A DNA stretch of 31,326 nt, taken from JBLHHI01 sp047614125. GTDB taxonomy: Bacteria; Bacteroidota; Bacteroidia; NS11-12g; UBA9320. Numbering within the stretch: position 1 is the first letter of the stretch; every line of letters begins with the position of its first letter. The notes beneath the pieces were generated by a model. It was not told the origin of the DNA. It searched no databases and saw only the letters and a program-made list of their open reading frames with translations. The DNA lies in the NCBI GenBank assembly GCA_047614125.1, contig JBLHHI010000024.1, forward strand, positions 1-31,326, written 5' to 3'. A program made the position numbers and the translations under genes. Below, piece after piece: positions 7,590 to 16,340 of the stretch.

Positions 7590-8522
7590 ATGCAAATTGT
7601 TAGGGATTTAACTCATTTCAAAACCAAGGGTAGTGTGGTGCTAACGCAAGGCACCTTTGATGGTGTGCACCTAGGCCATCAAAAAATTCTCTCACGTATG
7701 GTTCAACGCGCAGAAGAATTAAAAGGGGATTCAGTAATCCTCACCTTTTATCCGCACCCCAGATTAGTGCTTTACCCAGATGACAATGAGCTGAAGTTAA
7801 TAACCAGCTTAGAAGAAAAAGCGCAATTGATGGAGAATTTTGGCATTGACACGTTGGTTGTTTTGCCGTTTACAAAAGAACTTAGCCGCATTTCACCGAG
7901 CACGTACATACATGATATATTAATTGAAGCACTTCAAGTTCATACCTTTATCATTGGATATGATCATCGTTTTGGACGTAACCGAGAAGGTTCGATTAGC
8001 GATTTGAGGCGGGCACAAAACGATCATTCGTTTGCCTTAGAAGAAATTTCAGAGAAAGACGTTGATAATTGCATAATCAGTTCAACAAAGATCAGAACTG
8101 CAGTATTGGATGGGGACATGCCCCTGGCGCAGCGTTTTTTGGGCCGGTATTTTAATCTTACTGGAAATGTAGTGAGCGGCAAGCAGCTTGGAAGAAAGCT
8201 TGGTTTCCCCACCGCAAACATAGTTATCAACGATTTGTACAAAATTATACCCGGAAATGGGGTATACGCCGGCTTGGTAGAGCATGCTGGTGTTACCTAT
8301 AAGGCCATGATTAATGTAGGATCAAAACCTACCTTGAACGAGGATGTTATTGGTATTGAGGCACATATGTTTAATTTTAGTGAAGACATTTATGGACAAG
8401 AAATAAAAATTTTGTTCGTTGATAAACTACGAGAACAGATTAAATTCGCATCGGTTGGCAACTTATCTGAACAATTGACTAAAGATAAGAGCCATGCCCT
8501 TGAAATATTATTATTAGAGTGA
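7590..8522 (+). CDS. ribF: Bifunctional riboflavin kinase / FAD synthetase RibF
   Basis: A 310-residue enzyme converting riboflavin to FMN and then FAD. The N-terminal nucleotidyltransferase has TQGTFDGVHLGHQKIL with the HLGH nucleotide-binding signature, and ISSTKIR ends this domain. The C-terminal kinase contains GRKLGFPTANI, IPGNGVYAG and the INVGSKPTL segment. It supplies flavins used by neighbours in this window such as Nqr and Fni, though that link is only metabolic. Its TGA stop overlaps the GTG of the next gene by four bases (GTGA), indicating translational coupling. Confidence 0.96.
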   Translation: MQIVRDLTHFKTKGSVVLTQGTFDGVHLGHQKILSRMVQRAEELKGDSVILTFYPHPRLVLYPDDNELKLITSLEEKAQLMENFGIDTLVVLPFTKELSRISPSTYIHDILIEALQVHTFIIGYDHRFGRNREGSISDLRRAQNDHSFALEEISEKDVDNCIISSTKIRTAVLDGDMPLAQRFLGRYFNLTGNVVSGKQLGRKLGFPTANIVINDLYKIIPGNGVYAGLVEHAGVTYKAMINVGSKPTLNEDVIGIEAHMFNFSEDIYGQEIKILFVDKLREQIKFASVGNLSEQLTKDKSHALEILLLE

Positions 8523-9433
8523 AAAGAAAAGTATTCATTTCGATTTGTATCATGTGCTTATTTCTTGGCGCGAATGCGCAGGATTTGGCCATGTGGCAAG
8601 GTGCTGCTCACTTTGATGAAGAAGAGAAAATCGAAGCTGCTGATAGCATTGATGATGAAAGTGAGCTTTTTAAAGAAATTAATTGGTGGGATTTCGATAC
8701 GGCCCTCATACCGTGTCACGATTCATATTGCTACAGCTGGGATTCTCTCAATGTAGATGGCCCAAGATTGAGCAACCTGGATAGTATTCTAGGGGTTACC
8801 ATAGCACTTACGGAGCACGACTGTGGTTACGTGCACCCTTGTTCTGGTAAAATTAACAGTGATTTTGGTTGGAGATCATACCGAATGCATAATGGTATTG
8901 ACATTGATTTGGAAACTGGAGATCCAATTTGTGCAGCATTTGATGGCGTTGTACGCATTGCAAAGTACAATTATGGTGGGTATGGAAATTATGTAATGAT
9001 ACGTCATTACAATGGCCTTGAAACCCTTTATGGGCATCTTTCCGATCGTTTCGTATTTCCAAATCAAACGGTTCGAGCGGGCGATATTATTGGGTTGGGT
9101 GGCAGTACCGGAAGATCATCCGGACCGCATCTTCACTTTGAGGTTCGATATAAAGGAATTCCCATCGATCCAAATAAGATTATTGAGTTTGACTCAAATG
9201 CATTAAGGATGGATTCAGTTTACTTATCGCTTTCCGACTTTTCGCCACCGCACCCATCTAAAATGGCAAGTCCACGATCTACCTCTTCTAAAGTATATCA
9301 TAAAGTACGTTCAGGAGATACCTTATGGGCCATATCCCGACGACACGGCACTACGGTAAGTCGAATTTGTAGGTTAAATGGCATCAACGAAAACAAAGCC
9401 TTGCGCGTTGGTCAAACCTTGCGCATCCGCTAG
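8519..9433 (+). CDS. Secreted M23-family peptidase with C-terminal LysM domain
   Basis: A 304-residue exported protein. It starts with GTG overlapping the ribF stop; the next residues KRKVFISICIMCLFLGANA form a signal peptide. The central domain is a LytM/M23 zinc endopeptidase: SDFGWRSYRMHNGIDID carries the first zinc ligands (H and D), and GPHLHFEVR the HxH motif, so the active site looks intact. The end, from YHKVRSGDTLWAISRRHG to GQTLRIR, is one LysM repeat that binds peptidoglycan. The likely role is cutting cell-wall cross-links or activating cell separation; substrate is inferred from the family. There are several cysteines in the region before the catalytic domain (near residues 65-72 and 100-108) that may form disulfides. 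Confidence 0.93.
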   Translation: MKRKVFISICIMCLFLGANAQDLAMWQGAAHFDEEEKIEAADSIDDESELFKEINWWDFDTALIPCHDSYCYSWDSLNVDGPRLSNLDSILGVTIALTEHDCGYVHPCSGKINSDFGWRSYRMHNGIDIDLETGDPICAAFDGVVRIAKYNYGGYGNYVMIRHYNGLETLYGHLSDRFVFPNQTVRAGDIIGLGGSTGRSSGPHLHFEVRYKGIPIDPNKIIEFDSNALRMDSVYLSLSDFSPPHPSKMASPRSTSSKVYHKVRSGDTLWAISRRHGTTVSRICRLNGINENKALRVGQTLRIR

Positions 9434-9498
9434 GCATCTGAATTGAGCATCTTCAATTAGGCCTAATTATTTATTTCAAAAAATTTTCGGAATGCGAA

Positions 9499-10080
9499 TT
9501 ACTTCCACTGCAGTGTATTGATCATTCGAACAATATCTTCTTTCAAATAATCAAATACTGGAGCTACCGAATCTGTTTTGGTGTGCTCGTCGAAATAAAA
9601 AGCACCGCGTAAGAAGTGCGACTCATTATCGGTAATGTAAAAGTTAAAAGGTGTGGCTGTTTCGCCATATAAATCGTAAACGATTCCATAATTTCCAGAA
9701 GTCGTATCAATAATTTCTGTTTCATTAATCACATCGGCCTTTATGTTGTTTTTCATGGCCAGCTTATAGGCTTCTTCTGTAAGCGTATTCAGCTCATCTT
9801 GATCTGCTACTTTCTTATAACTTAAATAGATGGTTGCATTAAATTGTGAGTACAGTAAATTGTACCAACAAGGTTCACTTCCTTCGGATGTATCGAGCTG
9901 CATTTGAGCGTATTGAGGTATCTCAAAGGTGAAGTGGCAATGTTCAGAAAACGAGTGATATTCTTTAGCAGGGAAGTGGATGCGTGGATATCCGTGGGGT
10001 TTCGGAGTATAGGTTTGGCATCCAAGACCAAAAAAAAGGATTGCCACGAATAGAATTGATTGTTGTGCCGTTTTCTTCAT
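9499..10080 (-). CDS. gldD: Gliding motility lipoprotein GldD
   Basis: A 193-residue lipoprotein needed for gliding in Flavobacterium. The ATG at 10080 is chosen because it gives a clean lipoprotein signal (MKKTAQQ, hydrophobic stretch, then GLGC with the cysteine to be lipidated); an upstream ATG at 10119 would overlap gldE and add a non-signal-like stretch. After the cysteine, YTPKPHGYPRIHFPAKEY is the typical GldD start, with TATPFNFYITDN and FLRGAFYF later. It is last in the mutY-ssb-gldE-gldD order on this strand, an arrangement known from other Bacteroidota, and converges with the M23 peptidase gene. Confidence 0.93.
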   Translation of the reverse strand: MKKTAQQSILFVAILFFGLGCQTYTPKPHGYPRIHFPAKEYHSFSEHCHFTFEIPQYAQMQLDTSEGSEPCWYNLLYSQFNATIYLSYKKVADQDELNTLTEEAYKLAMKNNIKADVINETEIIDTTSGNYGIVYDLYGETATPFNFYITDNESHFLRGAFYFDEHTKTDSVAPVFDYLKEDIVRMINTLQWK

Positions 10081-10102
10081 GCTGTGCTTAACACGTAAAA
10101 AT

Positions 10103-11506
10103 TTAATCGGTAGTATCATCTGTCAAGGTCCGATCGAAGGCTTCGGAAGTTACAGGTTGATGAACAACCTTAATTCGCTTAATTCTTCGAGCGTCTGCAC
10201 TTTCTACTTTAAAATGAAAATCTCCCAGCTGCAAAGCGTCTCCTCGCTTTAATATATCTCGATTTATTTCCAGAAGCATCCCTGCTAAAGTTTCTGCTTC
10301 TCCCTTAATTTCCTCGAAGAAGTCGGTGCGCAAATCAAATATTCTACACAAGTCGGTGAGCAAGATCTTGCCTTCAAAGATGTAGGTGTTGTCATTGAGT
10401 TTTGAATAAACCAATTCATCCTCATCAAATTCGTCTTTTAGGTCGCCAAAAATTTCTTCCAAAACATCTTCCATAGTTACAATGCCGGAGGAGCCACCGT
10501 ATTCATCCACTACAACTGCCATGTGAATTCTCTTCTCCTGAAATTCGGCCAACAAATCATCAATTTTTTTATTTGCCGGTACAAAAAATGGAGGTCGAAT
10601 TAGATTGAGCCACGGCTCGTTTTGAACGCCTGTTAGCAAGGGGAGTAGGTCTTTGATATAGAGAATGCCGATGATGTTGTCGAAGTTTTCAGTAAAAACA
10701 GGCAATCTAGAATATCCTAAATTTTGTACTGCCTTAAAGAGATCCTCTTGTGAGGTGTTGCTGTCTAAAGCGCTTACATCAATGCGCGATCGCATAATCT
10801 GCTTAACGCTTATGTTGCCATAATTTACCAAGCCTTTTAAAATGTTCTTCTCTTCAATGTTATCATCTTCCGAGGCAATCTCAATCGCCTGATTAAGCTC
10901 TTCCAACGAAACATTATCGGGTTGTTTTTTAATTCTCCGATCAATGAGTTGAGTGCTCTTCGTTAACATCCAAACAAAGGGCAACAGAAGTTTACCGGAA
11001 TAAAAGAGTGGGATGGAGGTGAGGCGGACGAGTTTAAGGTTGTTTTGGGTGGCATAAATTTTGGGAATTACCTCTCCAAACAACACCAACATAAAGGTTA
11101 TTAATACAACTTGAAATGTAAATCTAATCCATTCGGCTACCTCACTGCCTAGAATTATCCAAACATTATTTAAGAGGTAGGCAGAAAGAATGATTATGGA
11201 AATATTAATAAAATTATTCAGTATTAATATCGTGGCTAATAGCCTTCTTGAAGCAACTAAACGATCGGGTTCATTGATTAAACGCAAAGCAAAGATTGCA
11301 GATTTAGAGCTTGTTTCAGATTCCAATACCTTTACGTCGGTTGGCGAGAGACTAAAAAATGCATTTTCTGAACCAGATACCAATCCAGAGACAACAATTA
11401 GTACCACTAAGAGAAACAACAAAGGCACGATTACCGAACCGGTATCCGCAACCGTTTGAATGGTTAGAATTAGCAATGAAAGCGTCTGTTCGGGTTCTCC
11501 TTCCAA
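10103..11506 (-). CDS. gldE: Gliding motility-associated membrane protein GldE (CNNM/CorC-like)
   Basis: A 467-residue inner-membrane protein. The first half is a CNNM (DUF21) transmembrane domain with SGLVSGSENAFFSL and further hydrophobic helices to about residue 190; then a CBS pair (MRSRIDVSALD through VVVDEYGGSSGIVTMEDVLEEIFGD) and a C-terminal CorC/HlyC domain. CorC-like proteins are linked to divalent-cation export; GldE is named because it aids gliding together with GldD. The start is TTG at 11504-11506: an in-frame stop lies two codons upstream, and the resulting acidic-proline start EGEPEQ resembles GldE proteins elsewhere. It lies 10 bases after ssb and overlaps nothing of the gldD reading frame chosen here. 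Confidence 0.92.
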   Translation of the reverse strand: MEGEPEQTLSLLILTIQTVADTGSVIVPLLFLLVVLIVVSGLVSGSENAFFSLSPTDVKVLESETSSKSAIFALRLINEPDRLVASRRLLATILILNNFINISIIILSAYLLNNVWIILGSEVAEWIRFTFQVVLITFMLVLFGEVIPKIYATQNNLKLVRLTSIPLFYSGKLLLPFVWMLTKSTQLIDRRIKKQPDNVSLEELNQAIEIASEDDNIEEKNILKGLVNYGNISVKQIMRSRIDVSALDSNTSQEDLFKAVQNLGYSRLPVFTENFDNIIGILYIKDLLPLLTGVQNEPWLNLIRPPFFVPANKKIDDLLAEFQEKRIHMAVVVDEYGGSSGIVTMEDVLEEIFGDLKDEFDEDELVYSKLNDNTYIFEGKILLTDLCRIFDLRTDFFEEIKGEAETLAGMLLEINRDILKRGDALQLGDFHFKVESADARRIKRIKVVHQPVTSEAFDRTLTDDTTD

Positions 11507-11516
11507 TCTTTATTTA

Positions 11517-11966
11517 TTAAAAAGGTAGATCATCATCCTTACTTATAGGCGGAAAATCTGATGTTTGATTTCGGGCATCGTTACCGTTATCAGCACTTTT
11601 TACAGCAGTGCTTCCAGCATCTTCATCCGATTCATCTCGAGCAGAACCCAACAATTGCATGGTAGTTGCCCGAATTCGTGTGCTGTATCGTTCAATACCC
11701 TCTTTATCGGTATAATGATCGGTCTTTAATTTCCCTTCAATGTAAACTTGACGACCCTTCGACAAATATTTTTCTGCAACCTTGGCCAAGCCATCCCACA
11801 TTTCTATCCGATGCCACTCCGTTTGGGTAACCTTGTTTCCTTGCTTATCTGTATATGACTCGTTGGTGGCAATGTTAAAATTGGCTACAACACGATTCCC
11901 ATCCAAGTATTTAACTTCTGGATCAGCGCCTAAGTTTCCTATTAAAATAACCTTATTGATTGCCAT
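11517..11966 (-). CDS. ssb: Single-stranded DNA-binding protein
   Basis: A 149-residue SSB. The OB fold runs over about residues 1-110: NKVILIGNLGADPEVKYLDG, then TEWHRIEMWDGLAKVAEKYLSKGRQVYIEGKL. A flexible acidic linker follows and the protein ends DDDLPF, the conserved tip that recruits repair and replication partners. It starts with ATG and sits 14 bases after mutY and 10 bases before gldE, so it is inside one operon. Whether this is the only ssb of the genome cannot be judged here. Confidence 0.97.
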   Translation of the reverse strand: MAINKVILIGNLGADPEVKYLDGNRVVANFNIATNESYTDKQGNKVTQTEWHRIEMWDGLAKVAEKYLSKGRQVYIEGKLKTDHYTDKEGIERYSTRIRATTMQLLGSARDESDEDAGSTAVKSADNGNDARNQTSDFPPISKDDDLPF

Positions 11967-11980
11967 AATTACCAGTGCTC

Positions 11981-13057
11981 TTATTGAATTCCCAGACCTT
12001 CGGCTTCGTCATCCAAAAATCGTTTGATGATGATTGGAATGGCCAAGTCTTTTAGAATTTTGTCAAAACTTACTTCAAAGGTATTTGATTTAGGTCGCAT
12101 TTGAAATGAATCCACTCCAACCAACCAAAAATATATGCTAAGATCTTGATGACTAAGCAGATGGCGATAACATTTGGTTTTACGAATTTGTTGAATTTTT
12201 ACAAAATCTTGGTCTAGATAAATACCGGTGTTCAACATCTTATAAAAATCCGTCTCATCTTGCTTTGCTTCAATTAAAGGGAATTGATACAAGTTGTGCC
12301 ATATACCAGATTTGTGCCTTTTTTCTATGTAGGTGTTCCCATGCGCATTAACAATAACAAGGTAATTAAGAATGCGCTTGGTTCTAGCCGTCTTAGGTGC
12401 CTTAACGGGTCGTTGTGCAACTGTATCCATTCGATGGGATAGACAGTGCGGCTGTAAGTCGCATTGCGCACAATTGGGCTTACCAGGTTTGCACTGCAAC
12501 GATCCAAATTCCATCATCGCTTGGTTGTGATTACCTGGATGTTTCTTCGGAAGCAGTTCGTAGGCCAAGGTTGAAATAATCTTTTGCCCTTGGCTGGAGT
12601 CAATCGGTTCGGAAACATTGAAGAGTCTTGACAATAATCGATTTACATTTCCATCGATTACAGCCTTGTTTTGGTTAAAGGCAATGGAAGCTATGGCGGC
12701 GGCAGTATAGGGCCCAATTCCAGGAAGTTTTAATAATTCGTCGTAACTTTCTGGGAAGGTTCTTGAAGGGCTATTTGCAACCATTTTTGCTGCTTTTAGC
12801 ATGTTGCGAGCTCGAGAATAATAACCCAGGCCTTGCCATAACTTAAGAATTTCATCTTCAGATGCTTGAGCAAAATCGTGTAAGGTTGGATAGGCTTGAA
12901 TAAAAGCTTTGTAATAGGGTAGGCCTTGATTAATTCGAGTTTGTTGAAAAATTATTTCGCTTAACCATATTTCGTAGGGCAATTTGTTTTCTCGCCAAGG
13001 CAAATTGCGTTGATTTATTTGGTACCAAGAAGCTAAAATGGTTGAGACAGGGTGCAT
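11981..13057 (-). CDS. mutY: A/G-specific adenine glycosylase MutY
   Basis: A 358-residue base-excision repair enzyme removing adenine mispaired with 8-oxoguanine. Seen: WLSEIIFQQTRINQ (catalytic Glu), LPGIGPYTAAAIASIAF (helix-hairpin-helix), VIDGNVNRLLSRLF (catalytic Asp), and the 4Fe-4S ligands C-x6-C-x2-C-x5-C near residues 192-209. The last third is the NUDIX-like domain that recognises 8-oxoG. Start is ATG at 13057. It is the first gene of the mutY-ssb-gldE-gldD group and divergent from the HU gene across 110 bases. Confidence 0.96.
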   Translation of the reverse strand: MHPVSTILASWYQINQRNLPWRENKLPYEIWLSEIIFQQTRINQGLPYYKAFIQAYPTLHDFAQASEDEILKLWQGLGYYSRARNMLKAAKMVANSPSRTFPESYDELLKLPGIGPYTAAAIASIAFNQNKAVIDGNVNRLLSRLFNVSEPIDSSQGQKIISTLAYELLPKKHPGNHNQAMMEFGSLQCKPGKPNCAQCDLQPHCLSHRMDTVAQRPVKAPKTARTKRILNYLVIVNAHGNTYIEKRHKSGIWHNLYQFPLIEAKQDETDFYKMLNTGIYLDQDFVKIQQIRKTKCYRHLLSHQDLSIYFWLVGVDSFQMRPKSNTFEVSFDKILKDLAIPIIIKRFLDDEAEGLGIQ

Positions 13058-13167
13058 GCGTTCAAAAAAATGTCGATAAATGTTTATAAAGATTCGAAAG
13101 TGTTGAATTATTATCTATAATTGCATTTAATATTCTTGGCAAAGATTGGATAATTAAATAGAATGCA

Positions 13168-13467
13168 ATGACTAAAGCAGAAGTAATCAACGAAATCGCC
13201 GAACGAACAGGAATCGAAAAAAACGAAGTTCAACAATCTGTTGAAGTATTCTTCAAGGTAGTGAAAAACTCACTGAGCAAAGGAGAAAACGTTTACTTCA
13301 GAGGATTTGGAAGTTTTACCTTAAAGAAAAGAGCTAAGAAGGTAGCTCGTAACATTTCCAAGAATACACAAATCACTATTCCCGAGCACTTTATCCCTAA
13401 ATTTAAGCCTGCCAAGACTTTTGTTGACAAGGTGAAAAAGAGCGAGGATGTGAAGAATCTTCTATAA
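13168..13467 (+). CDS. hup: HU-family DNA-binding protein
   Basis: A 99-residue histone-like nucleoid protein. TKAEVINEIAERTGIEKNEV is the usual N-terminal helical part; RGFGSFTLKKRAKKVARN is the signature, followed by the arm region ending IPEHFIPKFKPAKTFVDKV, where the proline intercalates into DNA. ATG start. In Bacteroidota an HU gene is often found between mutY and rng, as here. A sequence TATAATTG at 13116-13123 resembles the -7 promoter element (seven of eight), but no TTG lies at the proper distance. Confidence 0.96.
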   Translation: MTKAEVINEIAERTGIEKNEVQQSVEVFFKVVKNSLSKGENVYFRGFGSFTLKKRAKKVARNISKNTQITIPEHFIPKFKPAKTFVDKVKKSEDVKNLL

Positions 13468-13487
13468 CCCTTGTTCAATAAACAACA

Positions 13488-14009
13488 TTGTCCATAAAAA
13501 ATATTGTACCAGCGCTTTTCGTCGGATTGGGATTGACTTTAACTATTTTACTTGTAGTTCGATCTTGGCAAACGCCAAAGTCTACATTAGAAATTACCAC
13601 GACTAATGATCCGACTTCAAACATTCACCTTGCTGTATTAAGTCAAGATTCCGTTCGGTTGTCAAATTTTATTTCTTCAGATTCTTTGCTTTCTGGTTCG
13701 TTAAGTTCAGCACAAGAGGTGTTCGATTATGGCCTTCCAAAAGGAATGATTTCGATGGATCAGCAAGCACTTTTTGCGCGCAGAAAGATTGAGGAGGCTG
13801 TGGACAATGAAGGCATTATGGGTGGGGTTCGCATCTTGTTGGGTTTGGTTGCTTCCGATTCTAACCACGTGCTGGCCATTCAAACATTAGCAGAAATGTC
13901 GGTTCGAAGTGGACAGGCAGAAAAAGCAATCAAAAGATATCAAAAATTGTTAACTTTGCAGCCCGAAAACGTTGAGTTTAAGCGGGTTTTACAAGATTTA
14001 CAAAATTAA
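13488..14009 (+). CDS. TPR-like membrane-anchored protein of unknown function
   Basis: A 173-residue protein starting with TTG at 13488, 20 bases after hup; no ATG lies near. Residues about 5-22 (VPALFVGLGLTLTILLVV) form one membrane anchor, probably leaving the rest in the periplasm. The last 60 residues (from about LLGLVASDSNHVLAIQTL to the end) have the alanine/leucine spacing of a tetratricopeptide pair, with KAIKRYQKLLTLQPENVE as the clearer repeat. TPRs usually hold protein partners; none can be named. Its place between HU and the rng cluster is a common Bacteroidota arrangement. Confidence 0.75.
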   Translation: MSIKNIVPALFVGLGLTLTILLVVRSWQTPKSTLEITTTNDPTSNIHLAVLSQDSVRLSNFISSDSLLSGSLSSAQEVFDYGLPKGMISMDQQALFARRKIEEAVDNEGIMGGVRILLGLVASDSNHVLAIQTLAEMSVRSGQAEKAIKRYQKLLTLQPENVEFKRVLQDLQN

Positions 14010-14087
14010 TGAGCTTAAAATCATGCACTTATGAAAAAGTAAGATGCAATTTACGCTTCGTTAGAATAAAATATATAAAGAAAAATT

Positions 14088-14177
14088 ATGCCCAGCGGAA
14101 AAAAAAGAAAGCGACATAAGATCGCTACGCACAAGAGAAAAAAGCGATTGAGAAAAAATCGTCATAAGAAAAAATAA
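14088..14177 (+). CDS. 29-residue basic protein, mS38/COX24 (AURKAIP1)-like, probable small ribosomal protein
   Basis: ATG at 14088 and TAA at 14175-14177 encode 29 residues beginning MPSGKKRKRHK, then IATHKRKKRLRKNRHKKK. About two thirds are Lys, Arg or His. The KRKKRLRKNRHKKK end matches the pattern of the mS38 (AURKAIP1/COX24) tail and of short bacterial relatives, one of which is the extra small-subunit protein bS22 of mycobacteria. From memory, near-identical short proteins occur at this place before rng in many Bacteroidota. The assignment to the ribosome is inference. It is too short for ordinary gene finding. rng starts 13 bases downstream. Confidence 0.75.
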   Translation: MPSGKKRKRHKIATHKRKKRLRKNRHKKK

Positions 14178-14190
14178 TTAATACCCTACC

Positions 14191-15738
14191 TTGGCAAACG
14201 AGTTGATCATTGATTTCAGCTCTGCGGGTGAGAGGATAGCACTACTCCAAGATAAAAAGCTGGTTGAATTGCACCAAGAGGATTTCTCCTCGAAGTTTTC
14301 GGCCGGTGATATATATGTTGGAACGGTAAAAAAATTTAAACAAGAGCTGAACGCTGCCTTCGTTGACGTTGGTTATCAGCGAGATGCTTTTCTGCATTAT
14401 CAGGACATGGGTCCCAATATTCGGTCGCTTCTTAAGCTAACCCGAATGGCTACCAATGGAACTATGAAGTCGGGTGATTTAACCGATTTTAAGATCGAAC
14501 CTGAGACTGTGAAAACAGGAAGGATTATTGACGTTTTGAAAAAAAGTCAGTTGATTCTTGTTCAAATTGCTAAAGAACCTATCTCATCCAAAGGGCCCAA
14601 ATTGAGCACGGAAGTCTCAATTGCAGGCAAGTATTTTATACTTGTCCCGTTTATATCTACGGTTACGATTAGTAAAAAGATAGAACACCCCGAAGAGCGC
14701 CAGCGCCTTCGAAACCTCTCTATGACCTTAAAAGGCGCAAACTATGGCTTAATATGCCGTACTGCAGCCGAAGGCAAGAATGTTCAGGATCTTCACAAAG
14801 ATCTCATCGAGCTTCAAACGAAATGGAATACCTTAATTGCAAATCTCAAGAATGCAAAATCCGGTGACTTAATTTTAGGCGAAAATAGAAGAAGCCAAAT
14901 GGTGCTTCGCGATTTGTTAAGCCAAGAATTTACTTCGATTGTTACCAATGATAAAGACTTTTTCGAGGAGTTAAAAACGTACATTAGCACGTTGTCTCCT
15001 GAGCTTGTAAAGGTGATGAAGCTTTATAAGGGGAAAGAGCCAATTTTTGCTCAATTTGGTCTTGACAAACAAATAAAAATGTTGTTTGGAAAATCCGTTG
15101 CGTTGCAAGGTGGCCCCTATCTAATTATTGAGCACACCGAAGCGCTTCACGTTATTGATGTTAACAGCGGAAATAAACAGCGTACAGGTGATGCCAGCAA
15201 TTATTCTCTTCAAGTAAATGTTGAAGCTGCAAAAGAAATTGCCCGTCAATTGCGCTTGCGCGATATGGGTGGCATCATCGTAATCGATTTCATTGATTTG
15301 CGCAACCCGGGTCACAAAAAGGAGTTGTGGGATGCGCTTAAGACTGCAATGAGCGAAGATCGAGCCAAGCACACCATCTTACCAATGAGTAAGTTTGGGT
15401 TGGTTCAAATTACAAGACAGCGGGTTCGTCCGGAAATGAACATTATTACGGCCGAAGTTTGCCCGATGTGTAAAGGTGAAGGAAAGGTGGAAGCCTCAAT
15501 TCTGTTAACCGATGAAATTGAAAATAGATTGGAGCAAATTTTAAAATTTGCTACCCATAAGAAAATAGAATTGGTTACTCACCCCTTTGTAGCGGCCTTT
15601 TTCAAAAAAGGAATTTACAACAGACCGATGCAATGGTGGGTTAAATACAAATCCTGGGTTACCGTTCGATCCGATTCAAGTTACCATTATGGGGAGTATC
15701 ATTTCTTTGATGCATCCGAAGAAGAGATCGTCGTTTAA
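14191..15738 (+). CDS. rng: Ribonuclease G/E family endoribonuclease
   Basis: A 515-residue RNase G-type enzyme that cuts single-stranded RNA in rRNA maturation and mRNA decay. The N-terminal S1 domain has DIYVGTVKKFKQELNAAFVDVGYQRDAFLHYQD. The catalytic region shows HVIDVNSGN and GGIIVIDFIDL, with the metal-binding aspartates in each, and CPMCKGEG is the Zn-link that joins subunits in this family. There is an insertion in the S1 region (about residues 75-105) as usual for Bacteroidota. The start is TTG at 14191; no ATG is close. It lacks the long C-terminal scaffold of E. coli RNase E. rlmH begins one base after its stop. Confidence 0.94.
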   Translation: MANELIIDFSSAGERIALLQDKKLVELHQEDFSSKFSAGDIYVGTVKKFKQELNAAFVDVGYQRDAFLHYQDMGPNIRSLLKLTRMATNGTMKSGDLTDFKIEPETVKTGRIIDVLKKSQLILVQIAKEPISSKGPKLSTEVSIAGKYFILVPFISTVTISKKIEHPEERQRLRNLSMTLKGANYGLICRTAAEGKNVQDLHKDLIELQTKWNTLIANLKNAKSGDLILGENRRSQMVLRDLLSQEFTSIVTNDKDFFEELKTYISTLSPELVKVMKLYKGKEPIFAQFGLDKQIKMLFGKSVALQGGPYLIIEHTEALHVIDVNSGNKQRTGDASNYSLQVNVEAAKEIARQLRLRDMGGIIVIDFIDLRNPGHKKELWDALKTAMSEDRAKHTILPMSKFGLVQITRQRVRPEMNIITAEVCPMCKGEGKVEASILLTDEIENRLEQILKFATHKKIELVTHPFVAAFFKKGIYNRPMQWWVKYKSWVTVRSDSSYHYGEYHFFDASEEEIVV

Positions 15739-15739
15739 G

Positions 15740-16210
15740 ATGGCTATTATGGTGCTTTCGGTCGGAAAAACAGTTACACCCTTTGTTTTCGATGGTTTGG
15801 TGGTCTTTCTCAAGCGAATGCAGAAATACCCTAAAATTTCTTGGGTTGAATTGCCGGAATCAAAAAAGACAAAATCGGCAAGTGTTCAAGATCGCAAGGC
15901 TGCCGAGGCTGAAATGATTTTAAACAAGTTAACACCGAATAGTTTTGTGGTTGGCTTGGATGAAACTGGAAGCATGTTTTCGAGCATAAACTTTTCTTCT
16001 AAATTAAACGATTGGATGTCAAATCATGCGGATTTGATTTTTATCATTGGAGGCGCATATGGCTTTCATAAGAGCGTTTATGAACGTATGAATAGTACTC
16101 TTTCTTTGTCAAAAATGACCTTTACGCATCAAATGGTACGTTTATTGTTCATGGAACAATTATATAGAGCTTTTACCATTTTACGAGGAGATCCATATCA
16201 TAACGAATAG
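15740..16210 (+). CDS. rlmH: 23S rRNA (pseudouridine1915-N3)-methyltransferase RlmH
   Basis: A 156-residue SPOUT methyltransferase acting on the assembled 70S ribosome. LDETGSMFSS, FIIGGAYGF and the C-terminal LSKMTFTHQMVRLLFMEQLYRAFTILRGDPYHNE are the AdoMet-knot signature, complete to the YH motif. Family length is about 155-160. The frame runs 17 codons upstream into rng, but the ATG at 15740 gives the right length and a normal start, and lies one base after the rng stop, implying coupling. Confidence 0.95.
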   Translation: MAIMVLSVGKTVTPFVFDGLVVFLKRMQKYPKISWVELPESKKTKSASVQDRKAAEAEMILNKLTPNSFVVGLDETGSMFSSINFSSKLNDWMSNHADLIFIIGGAYGFHKSVYERMNSTLSLSKMTFTHQMVRLLFMEQLYRAFTILRGDPYHNE

Positions 16211-16272
16211 ATGATGTGTAAAAGAATTGGATAAGTGTGACAAAGTTCTGGACGAATTGTGATAAACTATTT

Positions 16273-16280
16273 TATGTTTG
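16273..16280 (+). promoter_or_regulatory. Bacteroidota-type -7 element before the 77-residue gene
   Basis: TATGTTTG matches TAnnTTTG exactly. Predicted transcript start about 16287, giving a leader of about 54 bases before the ATG at 16341. The -33 element is poor: CTG at 16248-16250 is at the right place, TTG at 16257-16259 is too close. Confidence 0.45.
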
Positions 16281-16340
16281 CATCGTTTGTAAAGAGCGGT
16301 GCGAATAATATAATAAGCGTCTCAATAATAAATATTAACA

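Noticed and set aside
9455..9468. Perfect 14-base palindrome AATTAGGCCTAATT between the M23 gene and gldD
   Set aside because: No loop or T run to act as a terminator, and only one copy seen; chance in a short AT-rich gap cannot be excluded.
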